From: Marivivens donghaensis
Lineage (GTDB): Bacteria; Pseudomonadota; Alphaproteobacteria; Rhodobacterales; Rhodobacteraceae
NCBI RefSeq assembly: GCF_011806565.1
Contig: NZ_JAATOP010000005.1
Location: 186,001 to 250,000 of the forward strand
DNA length: 64,000 bases
Direction of reading: 5' to 3'
The translations under genes and the position numbers were made by a program. Shown here in pieces: positions 17,227 through 25,369 of the stretch. Each line of letters begins with the position of its first letter. Within the stretch, counting starts at the first letter, position 1. Below the pieces are notes generated by a model that was not told the DNA's origin, made no database searches, and saw nothing but the letters and a program-made list of their open reading frames with translations.

Positions 17227-17733
17227 ATGGACATTCGTGATGCCATTGATGCGGACGCCGCTGTCCTGACGGAGATTTACAACCATGAAGTCGCCAACGG
17301 CACGGCGCTGTGGAACGTGAAGCCTGTCGATGAGGCGCAGCGTCTGGCGTTTCTGGCGGACCGGAGGGCGGCAGGGCTGCCCGTGCTCGTGGCAGAGATC
17401 GACGGCGAGGTGGCGGGCTACGCCAGTTACGGCCCGTTCCGCCCGCAGGACGGCTTTCATCAGACGATGGAACATTCGGTCTATCTGCGCCCCACCTTCC
17501 AAGGCCGCGGCATTGGTCCGGCATTGATGGAGGCGCTGATCGTTCGTGCGCGGGACGGGGGCGTCCATGCGCTCGTCGGGGCGATTGACGGGGTGAACAC
17601 CGGCTCGATCCGTCTGCACGAACGGCTCGGGTTTACCGAAGTCGGGCGGCTTCCCCAGACGGGGCAGAAGTTCGGGCGCTGGCTCGATCTGGTGTTGATG
17701 CAACTGACGCTGGATGACCGCCCCGCGCCGTAA
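17227..17733 (+). CDS. GNAT N-acetyltransferase, phosphinothricin acetyltransferase-like
   Basis: A 168-residue GNAT enzyme transferring acetyl from acetyl-CoA to an amine. It resembles the Pat/Bar group: IRDAIDADAAVLTEIYNHEV at the start, GYASYGPFRP, the acetyl-CoA loop RPTFQGRGIG (P-loop-like), and HERLGFTEVGRLPQTGQKFGR at the end. The family acts on phosphinothricin, methionine sulfoximine and related amino-acid analogues; the true substrate is unknown. ATG 17227 follows GGGGAAG; an in-frame ATG at 17212 is possible. Confidence 0.85.
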   Translation: MDIRDAIDADAAVLTEIYNHEVANGTALWNVKPVDEAQRLAFLADRRAAGLPVLVAEIDGEVAGYASYGPFRPQDGFHQTMEHSVYLRPTFQGRGIGPALMEALIVRARDGGVHALVGAIDGVNTGSIRLHERLGFTEVGRLPQTGQKFGRWLDLVLMQLTLDDRPAP

Positions 17734-17742
17734 AACAAAAAT

Positions 17743-17770
17743 GCGCCTCCGGCGAGGAAACCGGAGGCGC
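17743..17770 (-). terminator. Hairpin with T-rich side on the minus strand
   Basis: A perfect 10-bp stem (GCGCCTCCGG pairing with CCGGAGGCGC, 8-base loop) directly after the acetyltransferase. On the minus strand it is followed by ATTTTTGTTTT, so as an intrinsic terminator it works best right to left; on the plus strand it lacks a T run. No minus-strand gene lies immediately to the right, so it may back up the pdhC terminator. Confidence 0.6.
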
Positions 17771-17774
17771 GAGG

Positions 17775-17883
17775 TCGCCGCTGTCAATGTGGGGACACAG
17801 ACGGCTACAGGGGATCATATGCACGTCTCTGCAAACCGCAGTTAAGCGGGGAAAGAGCTAGGGTGGGAGCCCTTTCCCTTTTT
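17775..17883 (+). ncRNA. Possible small RNA with its own terminator
   Basis: Non-coding stretch ending in a clear plus-strand intrinsic terminator (17849-17883): GGGAAAG pairs with CTTTCCC, an A-C mismatch, then GCT with AGC, an 8-base loop and five Ts. A short hairpin (CCGC, loop AGTTAA, GCGG) precedes it. The terminator lies 116 bases after the acetyltransferase stop and after another strong hairpin, so it may end a separate short transcript. No promoter was confidently located; it could instead be a long 3' UTR. Confidence 0.35.
17849..17883 (+). terminator. Intrinsic terminator, plus strand
   Basis: Stem of 7 bp, one mismatch and 3 bp, an AGGGTGGG loop, and a five-T tail. It ends either the acetyltransferase transcript or a separate small RNA. 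Confidence 0.75.
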
Positions 17884-18058
17884 GCGATGGGCCTGCCTGA
17901 CCTCTATGCACAAACGGCTGGGTGGGGCATCGCAGTACCGAAGCACTCGTGAAACGACTGCGGCTCATGGAGACGCCCTTGATACGTGCCAGCGGGAGCG
18001 TTCCGTCGCGAAATTCGGGTTTATTCTCAGAAAATTAGCGAAGGCCGCCAGAAACGAA
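17884..18058. other. Intergenic stretch with no recognised gene
   Basis: About 175 bases between the plus-strand terminator and the pdhC terminator. An open frame runs through it on the plus strand (from 17882) but continues antisense into pdhC and has no family features. No tRNA or riboswitch shape was recognised. Confidence 0.5.
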
Positions 18059-18082
18059 AAAGCCCCGCCGGAGCGGGGCTTT
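18059..18082 (-). terminator. Intrinsic terminator of the pdh operon
   Basis: AAAGCCCCGC pairs with GCGGGGCTTT around a 4-base loop; on the minus strand the stem is followed by TTTTTCGTTT. It lies 20 bases after the pdhC stop codon. Confidence 0.9.
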
Positions 18083-18102
18083 CGCGTGGAATGTCGAGAA
18101 GC

Positions 18103-19431
18103 TTACGCCAGCATGGCGATCGGATTCTCGAGGTTTTCCTTGATGGCGTTCAGCAGGTTCGCACCCAGTGCGCCGTCGATCACACGGTGGTCGACCGAGA
18201 GCGTGACGGACATGACCGTCGCCGCTTTGATCTGGCCTTCGGCGTCCACGACCGGCTTCTTCACGCCCGCGCCAACGGCGAGGATCGCGGAGTGCGGCGG
18301 GTTGATGATGGCGTCGAAGTTGTCGATGCCGAACATGCCGAGGTTGGAGATCGCGAAGGAACCGCCCTGATATTCGTGCGGTGCCAGCTTGCGATCACGC
18401 GCACGCTTGGCGAGGTCCTTCATCTCTGCCGAGAGGGCCGAGAGCGACTTGCTGTCCGAGTCCTTGAGAACCGGCGTGAAGAGGCCGCCTTCGATGGCGA
18501 CGGCTACTGCAACGTCCGACTTCTTGAACTTCAGGGTGCGGTCGCCAGCCCAGACGGCGTTGGCTTCCGGAACCTGCTGGAGCGCAAGGGCGCAGGCCTT
18601 GATGATGAAGTCGTTGACCGACAGCTTCACACCGCGGTCGCCGAGCTTGGCGTTGAGCTGTGAGCGGAACGCCAGCAGTTCGTCCAGTTCGATGTCGCGG
18701 CGCAGGTAGAAGTGCGGGACCGACTGCTTGGCCTCGGTGAGGCGGGCAGCGATGGTCTTGCGCATACCGTCGAGTTTGACCTCTTCGAAGTCGGTGCCTT
18801 CGTACATCTTGAGCACGGCTTCGGTCGACGGACCCGATGCAACGGCGGCAGCGGGAGCGGCCTTCGGTGCGTCTGCCTTGGCGGCAGCGGGGGCGTCGGC
18901 TTTCGGCCCAGCGGTCGCGTTTTCGACGTCGGCCTTGACGATGCGGCCCTTCGGACCCGAGCCCGAAATCGCGGTCAGGTCGAGACCCTTCTGCGCAGCG
19001 ATGCGGCGGGCGAGGGGCGATGCGAAAACGCGCTCGCCGTCCTTCTTCGGTGCAGCCGGAGCCGGTGCGGCATCGTCCTTGGCCGGAGCCGAGGTGGCGA
19101 CTGCCGGTGTGGCAGCCTCCGCGATGGCCTTGTCGGTTGCCGGAGCGTCACCGCCGGGCGTGCTGACCTTGATGTCGTCGGCGCTTTCGCCTTCTTCGAG
19201 CATGACGGCGATAGGGGTGTTGACCTTTACGCCTTCGGTGCCCTCTGCGATGAGGATCTTGCCGACGACGCCTTCGTCAACGGCTTCGAATTCCATCGTC
19301 GCTTTGTCGGTTTCGATCTCTGCGATCACGTCGCCCGAGGAGACGGTGTCACCCTCTTTGACGTTCCACTTTGCCAGCGTGCCTTCCTCCATGGTGGGGG
19401 ACAGGGCGGGCATGAGAATTTCGATTGCCAT
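18103..19431 (-). CDS. pdhC: Pyruvate dehydrogenase E2, dihydrolipoamide acetyltransferase
   Basis: Core of the pyruvate dehydrogenase complex; moves acetyl from the lipoyl arm to CoA. The 442-residue protein has one N-terminal lipoyl domain (residues 1-80, lipoylated lysine in [13 protein letters not shown]), an alanine/proline-rich linker, a peripheral subunit-binding domain (FASPLARRIAAQKGLDL, about 135-170), another linker and the catalytic domain ending with the active-site motif DHRVIDGALGA. It follows pdhB by 12 bases. Its lipoyl domain is almost identical to the one fused to PdhB. Confidence 0.95.
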   Translation of the reverse strand: MAIEILMPALSPTMEEGTLAKWNVKEGDTVSSGDVIAEIETDKATMEFEAVDEGVVGKILIAEGTEGVKVNTPIAVMLEEGESADDIKVSTPGGDAPATDKAIAEAATPAVATSAPAKDDAAPAPAAPKKDGERVFASPLARRIAAQKGLDLTAISGSGPKGRIVKADVENATAGPKADAPAAAKADAPKAAPAAAVASGPSTEAVLKMYEGTDFEEVKLDGMRKTIAARLTEAKQSVPHFYLRRDIELDELLAFRSQLNAKLGDRGVKLSVNDFIIKACALALQQVPEANAVWAGDRTLKFKKSDVAVAVAIEGGLFTPVLKDSDSKSLSALSAEMKDLAKRARDRKLAPHEYQGGSFAISNLGMFGIDNFDAIINPPHSAILAVGAGVKKPVVDAEGQIKAATVMSVTLSVDHRVIDGALGANLLNAIKENLENPIAMLA

Positions 19432-19443
19432 GTCTCTGTCTCC

Positions 19444-20826
19444 TTAGCGGTAGGTCACTTGCTTCACAGCGTCGATCACCTCTTGGGTGGTGACGAGCGC
19501 GTGCTTTTCGAGGTTCGCAGCGTAGGGCATCGGAACGTCCTTGCCGGTGCAGTTCAGGACCGGAGCGTCGAGGTAATCGAACGCGTGGGTCATGACGTAT
19601 GCCGACAGGTGGTTGCCGATGGAGCCGACGGGCCAGCCTTCTTCGACGGTGACCATGCGGTTGGTCTTCATGACCGAAGCCAGCACGGTGTCATAGTCCA
19701 GCGGACGCAGGGTGCGCAGGTCGATGACTTCGGCGTCGATGCCTTCTTCGGCCAGCTTTTCAGCGGCTTCCATGGCGTAGGTCATGCCGATACCGAACGA
19801 AACGATGGACACGTCCTTGCCCTGCTTGGCGACGCGCGCCTTGCCGAGCGGAACGGTGTAGTCCTCGATCTCCGGCACGTCGAAGGACTTACCGTAGAGG
19901 ATCTCGTTTTCGAGGAAGATGACCGGGTTCGGGTCACGGATGGCCGACTTCATCAGACCTTTGTAGTCCGACGCGGTGTAGGGCATCACGACCTTGAGGC
20001 CGGGGATCATCGAGTACCAAGCGGCGTAGTCCTGGCTGTGCTGGGCGCCAACGCGGGCGGCTGCACCGTTCGGACCACGGAACACCATCGGCGCACCCAT
20101 CTGGCCGCCGGACATGTAGAGCGTCTTGGCTGCCGAGTTGATCAGGTGGTCGATGGCCTGCATGGCAAAGTTGAAGGTCATGAATTCCACGATCGGACGC
20201 AGACCCGCAAAGGCGGCGCCAGTGGCGATACCTGCAAAGCCGTGCTCGGTGATCGGGGTGTCGATGACGCGGCGTGCGCCGAATTCATCCAGCAGACCCT
20301 GCGAGATTTTGTAGGCGCCTTGGTATTCGGCGACTTCTTCACCCATCAGGAACACACGGTCATCGCCGCGCATTTCTTCGGCCATCGCGTCGCGGAGTGC
20401 TTCGCGGACGGTCTGGGTTTTGACGGAAGTGCCTTCCGGCCAGTCCGGTGTCAGGTCGAGCTGCGGGACGTCCTTGGCAGGAGCGGCAGCAGCAGGAGCC
20501 GAAGCGTGGGTTTCAGCGGGCGCTTCTTCTTTCTCTTCTGCCGGAGCGGAGGAGGAGGATGCGACGGCTGCGTCGGCGTCTTCGCCTTCTTCGAGCAGAA
20601 CGGCGATCGCGGTGTTGACCTTCACGCCTTCGGTGCCTTCGGCGATCAGGATCTTGCCCATGATGCCTTCGTCGACCGCTTCGAATTCCATCGTGGCCTT
20701 GTCGGTCTCGATTTCGGCGATGATGTCACCGGCGGAAACGGTGTCACCTTCTTTTTTCAGCCACTTGGCCAGCGTGCCTTCTTCCATCGTCGGAGAGAGG
20801 GCGGGCATCAGAATTTCGGTTGCCAT
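19444..20826 (-). CDS. pdhB: Pyruvate dehydrogenase E1 beta with N-terminal lipoyl domain
   Basis: Beta subunit of the thiamine-diphosphate-dependent E1. It is 460 residues because a complete lipoyl domain (1-80, with [15 protein letters not shown]) and an acidic, alanine-rich linker (about 81-130) precede the usual E1-beta domain, which begins [18 protein letters not shown] and contains [22 protein letters not shown] and the C-terminal transketolase domain. Lipoyl-E1-beta fusions are known from alphaproteobacteria such as Sinorhizobium and Zymomonas. Middle gene of pdhA-pdhB-pdhC; 21 bases from pdhA. Confidence 0.95.
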   Translation of the reverse strand: MATEILMPALSPTMEEGTLAKWLKKEGDTVSAGDIIAEIETDKATMEFEAVDEGIMGKILIAEGTEGVKVNTAIAVLLEEGEDADAAVASSSSAPAEEKEEAPAETHASAPAAAAPAKDVPQLDLTPDWPEGTSVKTQTVREALRDAMAEEMRGDDRVFLMGEEVAEYQGAYKISQGLLDEFGARRVIDTPITEHGFAGIATGAAFAGLRPIVEFMTFNFAMQAIDHLINSAAKTLYMSGGQMGAPMVFRGPNGAAARVGAQHSQDYAAWYSMIPGLKVVMPYTASDYKGLMKSAIRDPNPVIFLENEILYGKSFDVPEIEDYTVPLGKARVAKQGKDVSIVSFGIGMTYAMEAAEKLAEEGIDAEVIDLRTLRPLDYDTVLASVMKTNRMVTVEEGWPVGSIGNHLSAYVMTHAFDYLDAPVLNCTGKDVPMPYAANLEKHALVTTQEVIDAVKQVTYR

Positions 20827-20847
20827 GGTGTGTAATCCTCCCTCGAC

Positions 20848-21837
20848 TTACGCGTAAATGTCCGTCCACAGCTCTTCGAGCGCGGGTTCGGGGCTTTCTT
20901 TCGCGAATTCAGCCGAAGCGTTCACGACGTCCTTGATTTCTTTGTCGATGGCCTTGAGGTCTTCCTCGGTGGCGTGGTTGCCGGTGAGGAGCATCGAACG
21001 GATACCCTCGATCGGGTCACGCTCTTCGCGCATCTTCTGCACTTCCTCGCGGGTCCGGTATTTGGCCGGGTCCGACATGGAGTGACCGCGGTAGCGGTAG
21101 GTTTTCACTTCGAGGATGTAGGGGCCTTTGCCTGCGCGGCAGTGGGCAACGGCGCGCTCGCCGGCTTCCTTCACTGCGAGGACCGACATGCCGTCAACCT
21201 CTTCGCCAGCGATGCCGTAAGCCTTGCCGCGTTCGAAGAGCGACGGGGACTTGGTCGAGCGGGCGACCGAGGTGCCCATGGCGTACTGGTTGTTCTCGAT
21301 CACGAAAACGACCGGAAGATCCCAAAGCTGCGCCATGTTGTAGGTCTCGTAGACCTGACCCTGGTTGGCAGCGCCGTCACCGAAGTAGGTGAAGGTCACG
21401 TTGTCGGTGCCGTTGTATTTGTCGGCAAATGCGAGGCCGGCGCCGAGCGGAACCTGGGCTGCAACGATGCCGTGGCCACCATAGAAATGCTTCTCTTTCG
21501 AGAACATGTGCATGGAGCCGCCTTTACCCTTGGAGTAGCCGCCTTCGCGGCCGGTCAGCTCGGCCATGACGCCGTTGGCTTCCATGCCGCAAGCCAGCAT
21601 GTGGCCGTGGTCGCGGTACGAGGTGATGCGCTTGTCGCCTTCCTTGGCGGTCGCTTCGAGGCCGACGACGACCGCTTCCTGACCAATGTAGAGGTGACAG
21701 AAGCCGCCGATCAGACCCATGCCGTAAAGCTGGCCTGCCTTTTCTTCGAAGCGGCGGATGAGAAGCATGTCGCGGTAGTAGCCAAGAAGCTCTTCCTTCG
21801 ACACGTTAGCCTGAGGGGCTGGTTTCTTCGCGGCCAT
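20848..21837 (-). CDS. pdhA: Pyruvate dehydrogenase E1 alpha
   Basis: Alpha subunit of the E1 component, binding thiamine diphosphate and decarboxylating pyruvate. At 329 residues it is the short alphaproteobacterial/mitochondrial type. It shows RRFEEKAGQLYG, GHGIVAAQVPLGAGLAFA, the diphosphate motif GDGAANQGQVYETYNMAQLW, and the phosphorylation-loop-like YRYRGHSMSDPAKYR. The start ATG follows GGAGG. First gene of the operon, preceded by an 18-bp palindrome shared with lpd, which encodes the E3 subunit. Confidence 0.95.
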   Translation of the reverse strand: MAAKKPAPQANVSKEELLGYYRDMLLIRRFEEKAGQLYGMGLIGGFCHLYIGQEAVVVGLEATAKEGDKRITSYRDHGHMLACGMEANGVMAELTGREGGYSKGKGGSMHMFSKEKHFYGGHGIVAAQVPLGAGLAFADKYNGTDNVTFTYFGDGAANQGQVYETYNMAQLWDLPVVFVIENNQYAMGTSVARSTKSPSLFERGKAYGIAGEEVDGMSVLAVKEAGERAVAHCRAGKGPYILEVKTYRYRGHSMSDPAKYRTREEVQKMREERDPIEGIRSMLLTGNHATEEDLKAIDKEIKDVVNASAEFAKESPEPALEELWTDIYA

Positions 21838-21870
21838 AGGTCCTCCGTCCTTTGCTGGCGAAATACAAAG

Positions 21871-21888
21871 TAGTTTAACTTTAAACTA
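21871..21888. promoter_or_regulatory. Operator-like palindrome upstream of pdhA
   Basis: TAGTTTAACTTTAAACTA is an 18-bp inverted repeat with 8 of 9 pairs matching, 34 bases before the pdhA start. A near-copy differing at two bases lies before lpd (44524-44541). It is AT-rich within GC-rich DNA and shaped like a site for a dimeric helix-turn-helix repressor. The regulator is not in the window. Confidence 0.75.
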
Positions 21889-22014
21889 TCCCATACAGGA
21901 TCATCCCGCTTGAGGCGAGAGTCAATGTTTGTCTGAAGCGGGAAGGTGGGTTGCATTGCACGCAAGGCAAGCATTTGCCCTTATTTCGTGCGGATATTCG
22001 CCGGAAAACAGGTC

Positions 22015-22079
22015 AGGGGCGCTGCCCCTCTGGCGCTGCGCGCCATTCACCCCGGGATATTTGGGGCACAAAGGTGAGG
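22015..22079 (-). repeat. Two-hairpin intergenic repeat, copy D
   Basis: Hairpin 1 (AGGGGC, loop GCT, GCCCCT) at 22015-22029; hairpin 2 (TGGCGC, loop TGC, GCGCCA) at 22031-22045; tail with CACCCCGGGATATTTGGGG and CACAAAGGTGAGG to 22079. The tail ends next to the ftsB stop codon, so in the ftsB message the repeat forms the 3' UTR. Copies D and E share one tail type, and A, B and C another. Confidence 0.8.
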
Positions 22080-22089
22080 GGCGCGGAGC

Positions 22090-22392
22090 TTAGCGGGTGA
22101 CGACGATTTCGTCGGCGCGGATCATGCCGAGCACGTCGCGGGCGCGTTCATCCAGAAGGTCGAGGTCGAGGAATTCGTCCGACAGGCGGTGGGTGAGGTT
22201 TTCCATGCGGGCGACTTCGATGTTGATCGCATCAAGGTCGGTGCGCAGATCGCGGGCTTTGGCATCGACTTCGGCGCGGCGGAATACGCCGTATTCACCC
22301 TGCACGGCGGCGAAGGCGAAGTAGAGCGCGAGCATGAGCGCGCCGGTGAAGTAGATGAAGACCCCGAAACCGGGGCGTTTGCTGCGATTCAT
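22090..22392 (-). CDS. ftsB: Septum formation initiator FtsB/DivIC-like
   Basis: Small bitopic divisome protein that links FtsQ and FtsL to septal synthesis. The 100-residue product has a short cytoplasmic N-terminus, one membrane segment (FIYFTGALMLALYFAFAAVQ, about 10-29), a periplasmic coiled coil (about 35-75) and the conserved LDERARDVLGMIRADEIVV end. ATG 22392 follows GAGG; an in-frame ATG 39 bases further upstream gives an unlikely extension. It lies between pdh and the aldolase. Confidence 0.88.
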   Translation of the reverse strand: MNRSKRPGFGVFIYFTGALMLALYFAFAAVQGEYGVFRRAEVDAKARDLRTDLDAINIEVARMENLTHRLSDEFLDLDLLDERARDVLGMIRADEIVVTR

Positions 22393-22508
22393 GTTTGCCT
22401 CAAGGTGCCTCTGACGGGCGATTGAGACCACATTCGCACAGGCGAATCGCTTTGTGAATCCCCCAAAAGCGCAGGATCGTTCACTTTTTTGACTATCGGG
22501 GGAAATGT

Positions 22509-22536
22509 GGCCCGCAGGACTCAGGTCGTGCGGGCC
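22509..22536 (-). terminator. Hairpin after the aldolase gene
   Basis: An 8-bp stem (GGCCCGCA pairing with TGCGGGCC) with a 12-base loop, 8 bases after the fda stop codon on the minus strand. The T tail is weak, so termination is likely but not certain. Confidence 0.5.
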
Positions 22537-22544
22537 TTGTGGTT

Positions 22545-23432
22545 TTAGGTGATCGAGGCGGTGTAGATGCTGTCGATCGCGGTGGCGATGGTGGCGTTGA
22601 ATTCTTCGTCCGATTGCTGGGCGCTGATGCCTTCGGCCAGACCGCGCGAGAAGCTGGCGATCATGCCGTTCTGGCGGGTGAGGATGTCGTTCGCCTCATC
22701 GCGGCCGTAGCCGCCCGAGAGCGCGACGACGCGCATCACGCGTGGGTGGGCGATCAGGTCTGCGTAGACGTTGTCGGTGGAGGGCAGGGAGAGTTTGAGC
22801 ATCACCTGCTTGTCTTCGGGCATCGCATCCAGATGCTTGAGGATTTCCGCCTTCAGCATCGCTTCGGCTTCGACCTTGTCGGAGATGGTGATGGTAATTT
22901 CGGGCTCGAGGATCGGCATGAGGCCAGCGGCGAGGACCTGATCGGCCACTTCGAACTGCTGGTCCACGATGGCTTTGATGCCTTCGGCGTTGGCGGCGTT
23001 GATGACCGAGCGTTCCTTGGTGCCGAAGATGCCTTTGGCGGCGGCGCGGGCGAGGAGGGCGTCGAGGCCCGCCATCGGCTTGAGGAGCTGGACGCCGTTT
23101 TCTTCGTCCATGAGGCCCTTGTCGATCTTCAGGAAGGGTACGACCTGCTTTTCGTTCCAGAGGTATTCGGCGGTCGGGGTGCCGTCGATGTCGCGGTCCA
23201 TGGTCATCTCAAACAGGATCGCGCCGAGGACCTTGTCGCCGGTGAAAGCGGGGGCCTTGATGATGCGTGCGCGCATGGCGTGCATCAGGTCGAACATCTC
23301 TTCTTCGGTAGAATAGGCATCGTCGGAGATGCCGTAACCGCGCAGGGCCTTGGGGGTGGAGCCGCCGGACTGATCGAGCGCTGCGATAAAGCCGCCGGCG
23401 TTGCTGACCTTGTCGGCCATCTGCGTATTCAT
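22545..23432 (-). CDS. fda: Class I fructose-bisphosphate aldolase
   Basis: Cleaves or forms fructose 1,6-bisphosphate in glycolysis and gluconeogenesis through a Schiff-base lysine; class I needs no metal. The 295-residue protein shows GGFIAALDQSGGSTPKAL, LFEMTMDRDIDG, the strand VVPFLKIDKGL and the Schiff-base region around QVMLKLSLPS. ATG 23432 chosen; the open frame upstream to 23516 runs through the intercistronic hairpin. It lies downstream of pgk on the same strand, with a hairpin and a palindrome between. Confidence 0.92.
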   Translation of the reverse strand: MNTQMADKVSNAGGFIAALDQSGGSTPKALRGYGISDDAYSTEEEMFDLMHAMRARIIKAPAFTGDKVLGAILFEMTMDRDIDGTPTAEYLWNEKQVVPFLKIDKGLMDEENGVQLLKPMAGLDALLARAAAKGIFGTKERSVINAANAEGIKAIVDQQFEVADQVLAAGLMPILEPEITITISDKVEAEAMLKAEILKHLDAMPEDKQVMLKLSLPSTDNVYADLIAHPRVMRVVALSGGYGRDEANDILTRQNGMIASFSRGLAEGISAQQSDEEFNATIATAIDSIYTASIT

Positions 23433-23477
23433 TTGTAAAACCTCATGAAATATACATTTCCGAGGACCCGAGAGGGC

Positions 23478-23509
23478 CTTCACCCCGGTTGTAAGTAACC
23501 GGGGTGAAG
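23478..23509. other. Strong hairpin between pgk and fda
   Basis: A perfect 13-bp stem (CTTCACCCCGGTT pairing with AACCGGGGTGAAG) and a GTAAGT loop. There is no T run on the minus strand, so it is not a typical terminator; it could separate pgk and fda messages by processing or stabilise the pgk 3' end. Confidence 0.7.
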
Positions 23510-23524
23510 CTATCAATTCTGGTT

Positions 23525-23541
23525 ACGCTAACCGTTAGCGT
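23525..23541. promoter_or_regulatory. Operator-like palindrome between pgk and fda
   Basis: ACGCTAA-CCG-TTAGCGT is a perfect 7-bp inverted repeat about 93 bases before the fda start and 8 bases after the pgk stop. It contains TTAGCGTTAA, of the general TTA-N-CG-N-TAA type seen for LacI-family regulators. A central-carbon regulator such as CceR of Rhodobacter is a tentative candidate, named from memory. Confidence 0.45.
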
Positions 23542-23548
23542 TAAAGTG

Positions 23549-24730
23549 TCATTCCTGATTGAGAGCTTTGACACCGGGCAATTCCTTGCCCTCCATCCAT
23601 TCCAGAAACGCACCACCTGCGGTCGAGATGTAGGTGAAGTCCTCGGCGGCGCCTGCCTTGTTCAGCGCGGCCACGGTATCACCGCCGCCTGCGACCGACA
23701 CGAGGGTGCCTGCCTTGGTGGCTTCGGCGGCCTTTTTGGCGGCTGCGTTGGTGGCTGCGTCGAAGGGCTCGATCTCGAACGCGCCGAGCGGGCCGTTCCA
23801 GATCAGGGTCTTGGCGTTGTCGAAGATGCCGGAGATGTACGCGACGGTCTCGGGACCTGCGTCGAGGATCATGCCGTCATCGGCCACGCTTTCGGGAACG
23901 ACGGTGTCGTTTTCTGCGCCTGCCTTGAATTCCTTGGCGACGACGACGTCGCGCGGCAGGACGATTTCGCAGCCTGCGGCTTCGGCCTTGCTCAGGATCT
24001 CGCGGGCGGTGTCGGCGAGGTCATGTTCGCACAGCGATTTGCCGACGTTGATGCCTTGGGCAGCGAGGAAGGTGTTGGCCATGCCGCCACCGATGACGAG
24101 GTGATCAACCTTGCCGACGAGGTTGCCCAGCAGGTCCAGCTTGGTCGAGACCTTGGCGCCGCCGACGATGGCGACGACGGGGCGGGCGGGGTTGCCGAGA
24201 GCTTTGTCGAGCGCTTCGAGTTCTTCCTGCATCAGGCGGCCAGCGCAGGGGGGCAGCAGCTTGGCGACGCCTTCGGTCGAGGCGTGGGCGCGGTGCGCGG
24301 CGGAGAACGCATCGTTGACGTAAACATCACCGAGCGAGGCGAGGAATTTGGCCATCTCGGGATCGTTCTTTTCCTCGCCAGCGGCAAAGCGGGTGTTTTC
24401 GACCAGAACGACGGCATCCTGCGGCAGGGCGTCGATGTCGGCGCGGGAGGGCTTCTCAACGAAGGTCACGTCGGTACCCAGAGCTTTTTCCAGCGCGGGA
24501 ACGGTGATCTTCAGCGACATTTCCGGAACGACCTGACCCTTGGGGCGGCCGAAGTGGGCGAGCATGATCGGCGTGCCGCCCTTGGCGAGGATGTCCTTGA
24601 TGGTCGGCACGATGCGGTCGATGCGGGTCGTGTCGGTCACATTGCCGTTTTCTACGGGAACGTTGATGTCAACGCGGACCAATACGCGCTTACCGTCCAG
24701 TTCCATTTCGTCGAGTGTTTTCCAAGCCAT
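23549..24730 (-). CDS. pgk: Phosphoglycerate kinase
   Basis: Interconverts 1,3-bisphosphoglycerate plus ADP and 3-phosphoglycerate plus ATP. The 393-residue protein has the family signature [17 protein letters not shown] at the N-terminus, [24 protein letters not shown], the substrate/nucleotide segment [15 protein letters not shown] and the C-terminal [19 protein letters not shown] 24730 follows GGAGGCG and gives the usual MAWKTLDEM start. It diverges from the cyclophilin pair. Confidence 0.96.
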   Translation of the reverse strand: MAWKTLDEMELDGKRVLVRVDINVPVENGNVTDTTRIDRIVPTIKDILAKGGTPIMLAHFGRPKGQVVPEMSLKITVPALEKALGTDVTFVEKPSRADIDALPQDAVVLVENTRFAAGEEKNDPEMAKFLASLGDVYVNDAFSAAHRAHASTEGVAKLLPPCAGRLMQEELEALDKALGNPARPVVAIVGGAKVSTKLDLLGNLVGKVDHLVIGGGMANTFLAAQGINVGKSLCEHDLADTAREILSKAEAAGCEIVLPRDVVVAKEFKAGAENDTVVPESVADDGMILDAGPETVAYISGIFDNAKTLIWNGPLGAFEIEPFDAATNAAAKKAAEATKAGTLVSVAGGGDTVAALNKAGAAEDFTYISTAGGAFLEWMEGKELPGVKALNQE

Positions 24731-24801
24731 AATCGCCTCCTGCATAAAATCACAGCACCGTCGTGGATAAGGCCTTTCGTCTCGGGGTCAAGGACGATCC
24801 C

Positions 24802-24830
24802 TTGGCATTCCGCAGTACGGGCCTTATGTT
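24802..24830 (+). promoter_or_regulatory. Sigma-70-type promoter candidate for ppiB
   Basis: -35 TTGGCA (24802-24807), 17-base spacer, -10 TATGTT (24825-24830), about 30 bases before the GTG start of the first cyclophilin gene. Confidence 0.45.
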
Positions 24831-24859
24831 TTCGCAAATAGCAAAAAAGGAGGGCCGTT

Positions 24860-25369
24860 GTGGCCGAAATCAAAGATCCCGAAAACACCGTCATCGTCGA
24901 ACTGAAAGACGGTAATGTTGTGATCGAACTGCTGCCGGACGTTGCACCCAAGCACGCCGAGCGCATGAAGGAACTGGCGCGCGCAGGCAAGTACGACGGC
25001 GTCGTCTTCCACCGCGTGATCGACGGCTTCATGGCGCAGACTGGTGACGTTGCCAACGGCAACAAGGACAGCGACAGCTTCAACATCGGCCGCGCTGGCA
25101 CCGGCGGCTCGGACCTTCCCGACCTTCCGGCTGAATTCTCCAAGCTGCCGCACGACCGCGGTACCCTTGGCGCAGCCCGTTCGATGAACCCGAACTCGGC
25201 CAACAGCCAGTTCTTCATCAACTTCAAGGACAACCATTTCCTCAACGGCCAGTACACCGTCTACGGCCGCGTCATCGAGGGCATGGAGCACGTCGACAAG
25301 ATCGTTCGCGGCGAGCCGCCGGTCGATCCCGACAAGATGATCTCGGTCAAGGTTGCTGCCGATGCTTAA
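24860..25369 (+). CDS. ppiB: Cytoplasmic cyclophilin-type peptidyl-prolyl isomerase
   Basis: Catalyses cis-trans isomerisation of X-Pro bonds. The 169-residue protein has no signal sequence and contains the cyclophilin signature YDGVVFHRVIDGFMAQTGD (catalytic Arg in FHRV), LGAARSMNPNSANSQFFIN and LNGQYTVYGRVIEGMEHVDKI. The start is GTG at 24860, 6 bases after an AAGGAGGG ribosome site. It overlaps the next gene, its exported paralogue, by 8 bases. Confidence 0.93.
   Translation: MAEIKDPENTVIVELKDGNVVIELLPDVAPKHAERMKELARAGKYDGVVFHRVIDGFMAQTGDVANGNKDSDSFNIGRAGTGGSDLPDLPAEFSKLPHDRGTLGAARSMNPNSANSQFFINFKDNHFLNGQYTVYGRVIEGMEHVDKIVRGEPPVDPDKMISVKVAADA

Noticed and set aside
17734-18102. tRNA, riboswitch or small protein gene
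   Set aside because: No cloverleaf or known aptamer was recognised, and the one open frame continues antisense through pdhC.
18712-20835. 707-codon plus-strand open frame opposite pdhC/pdhB
   Set aside because: Antisense shadow that repeats itself because the two lipoyl domains are duplicated; not a real protein.
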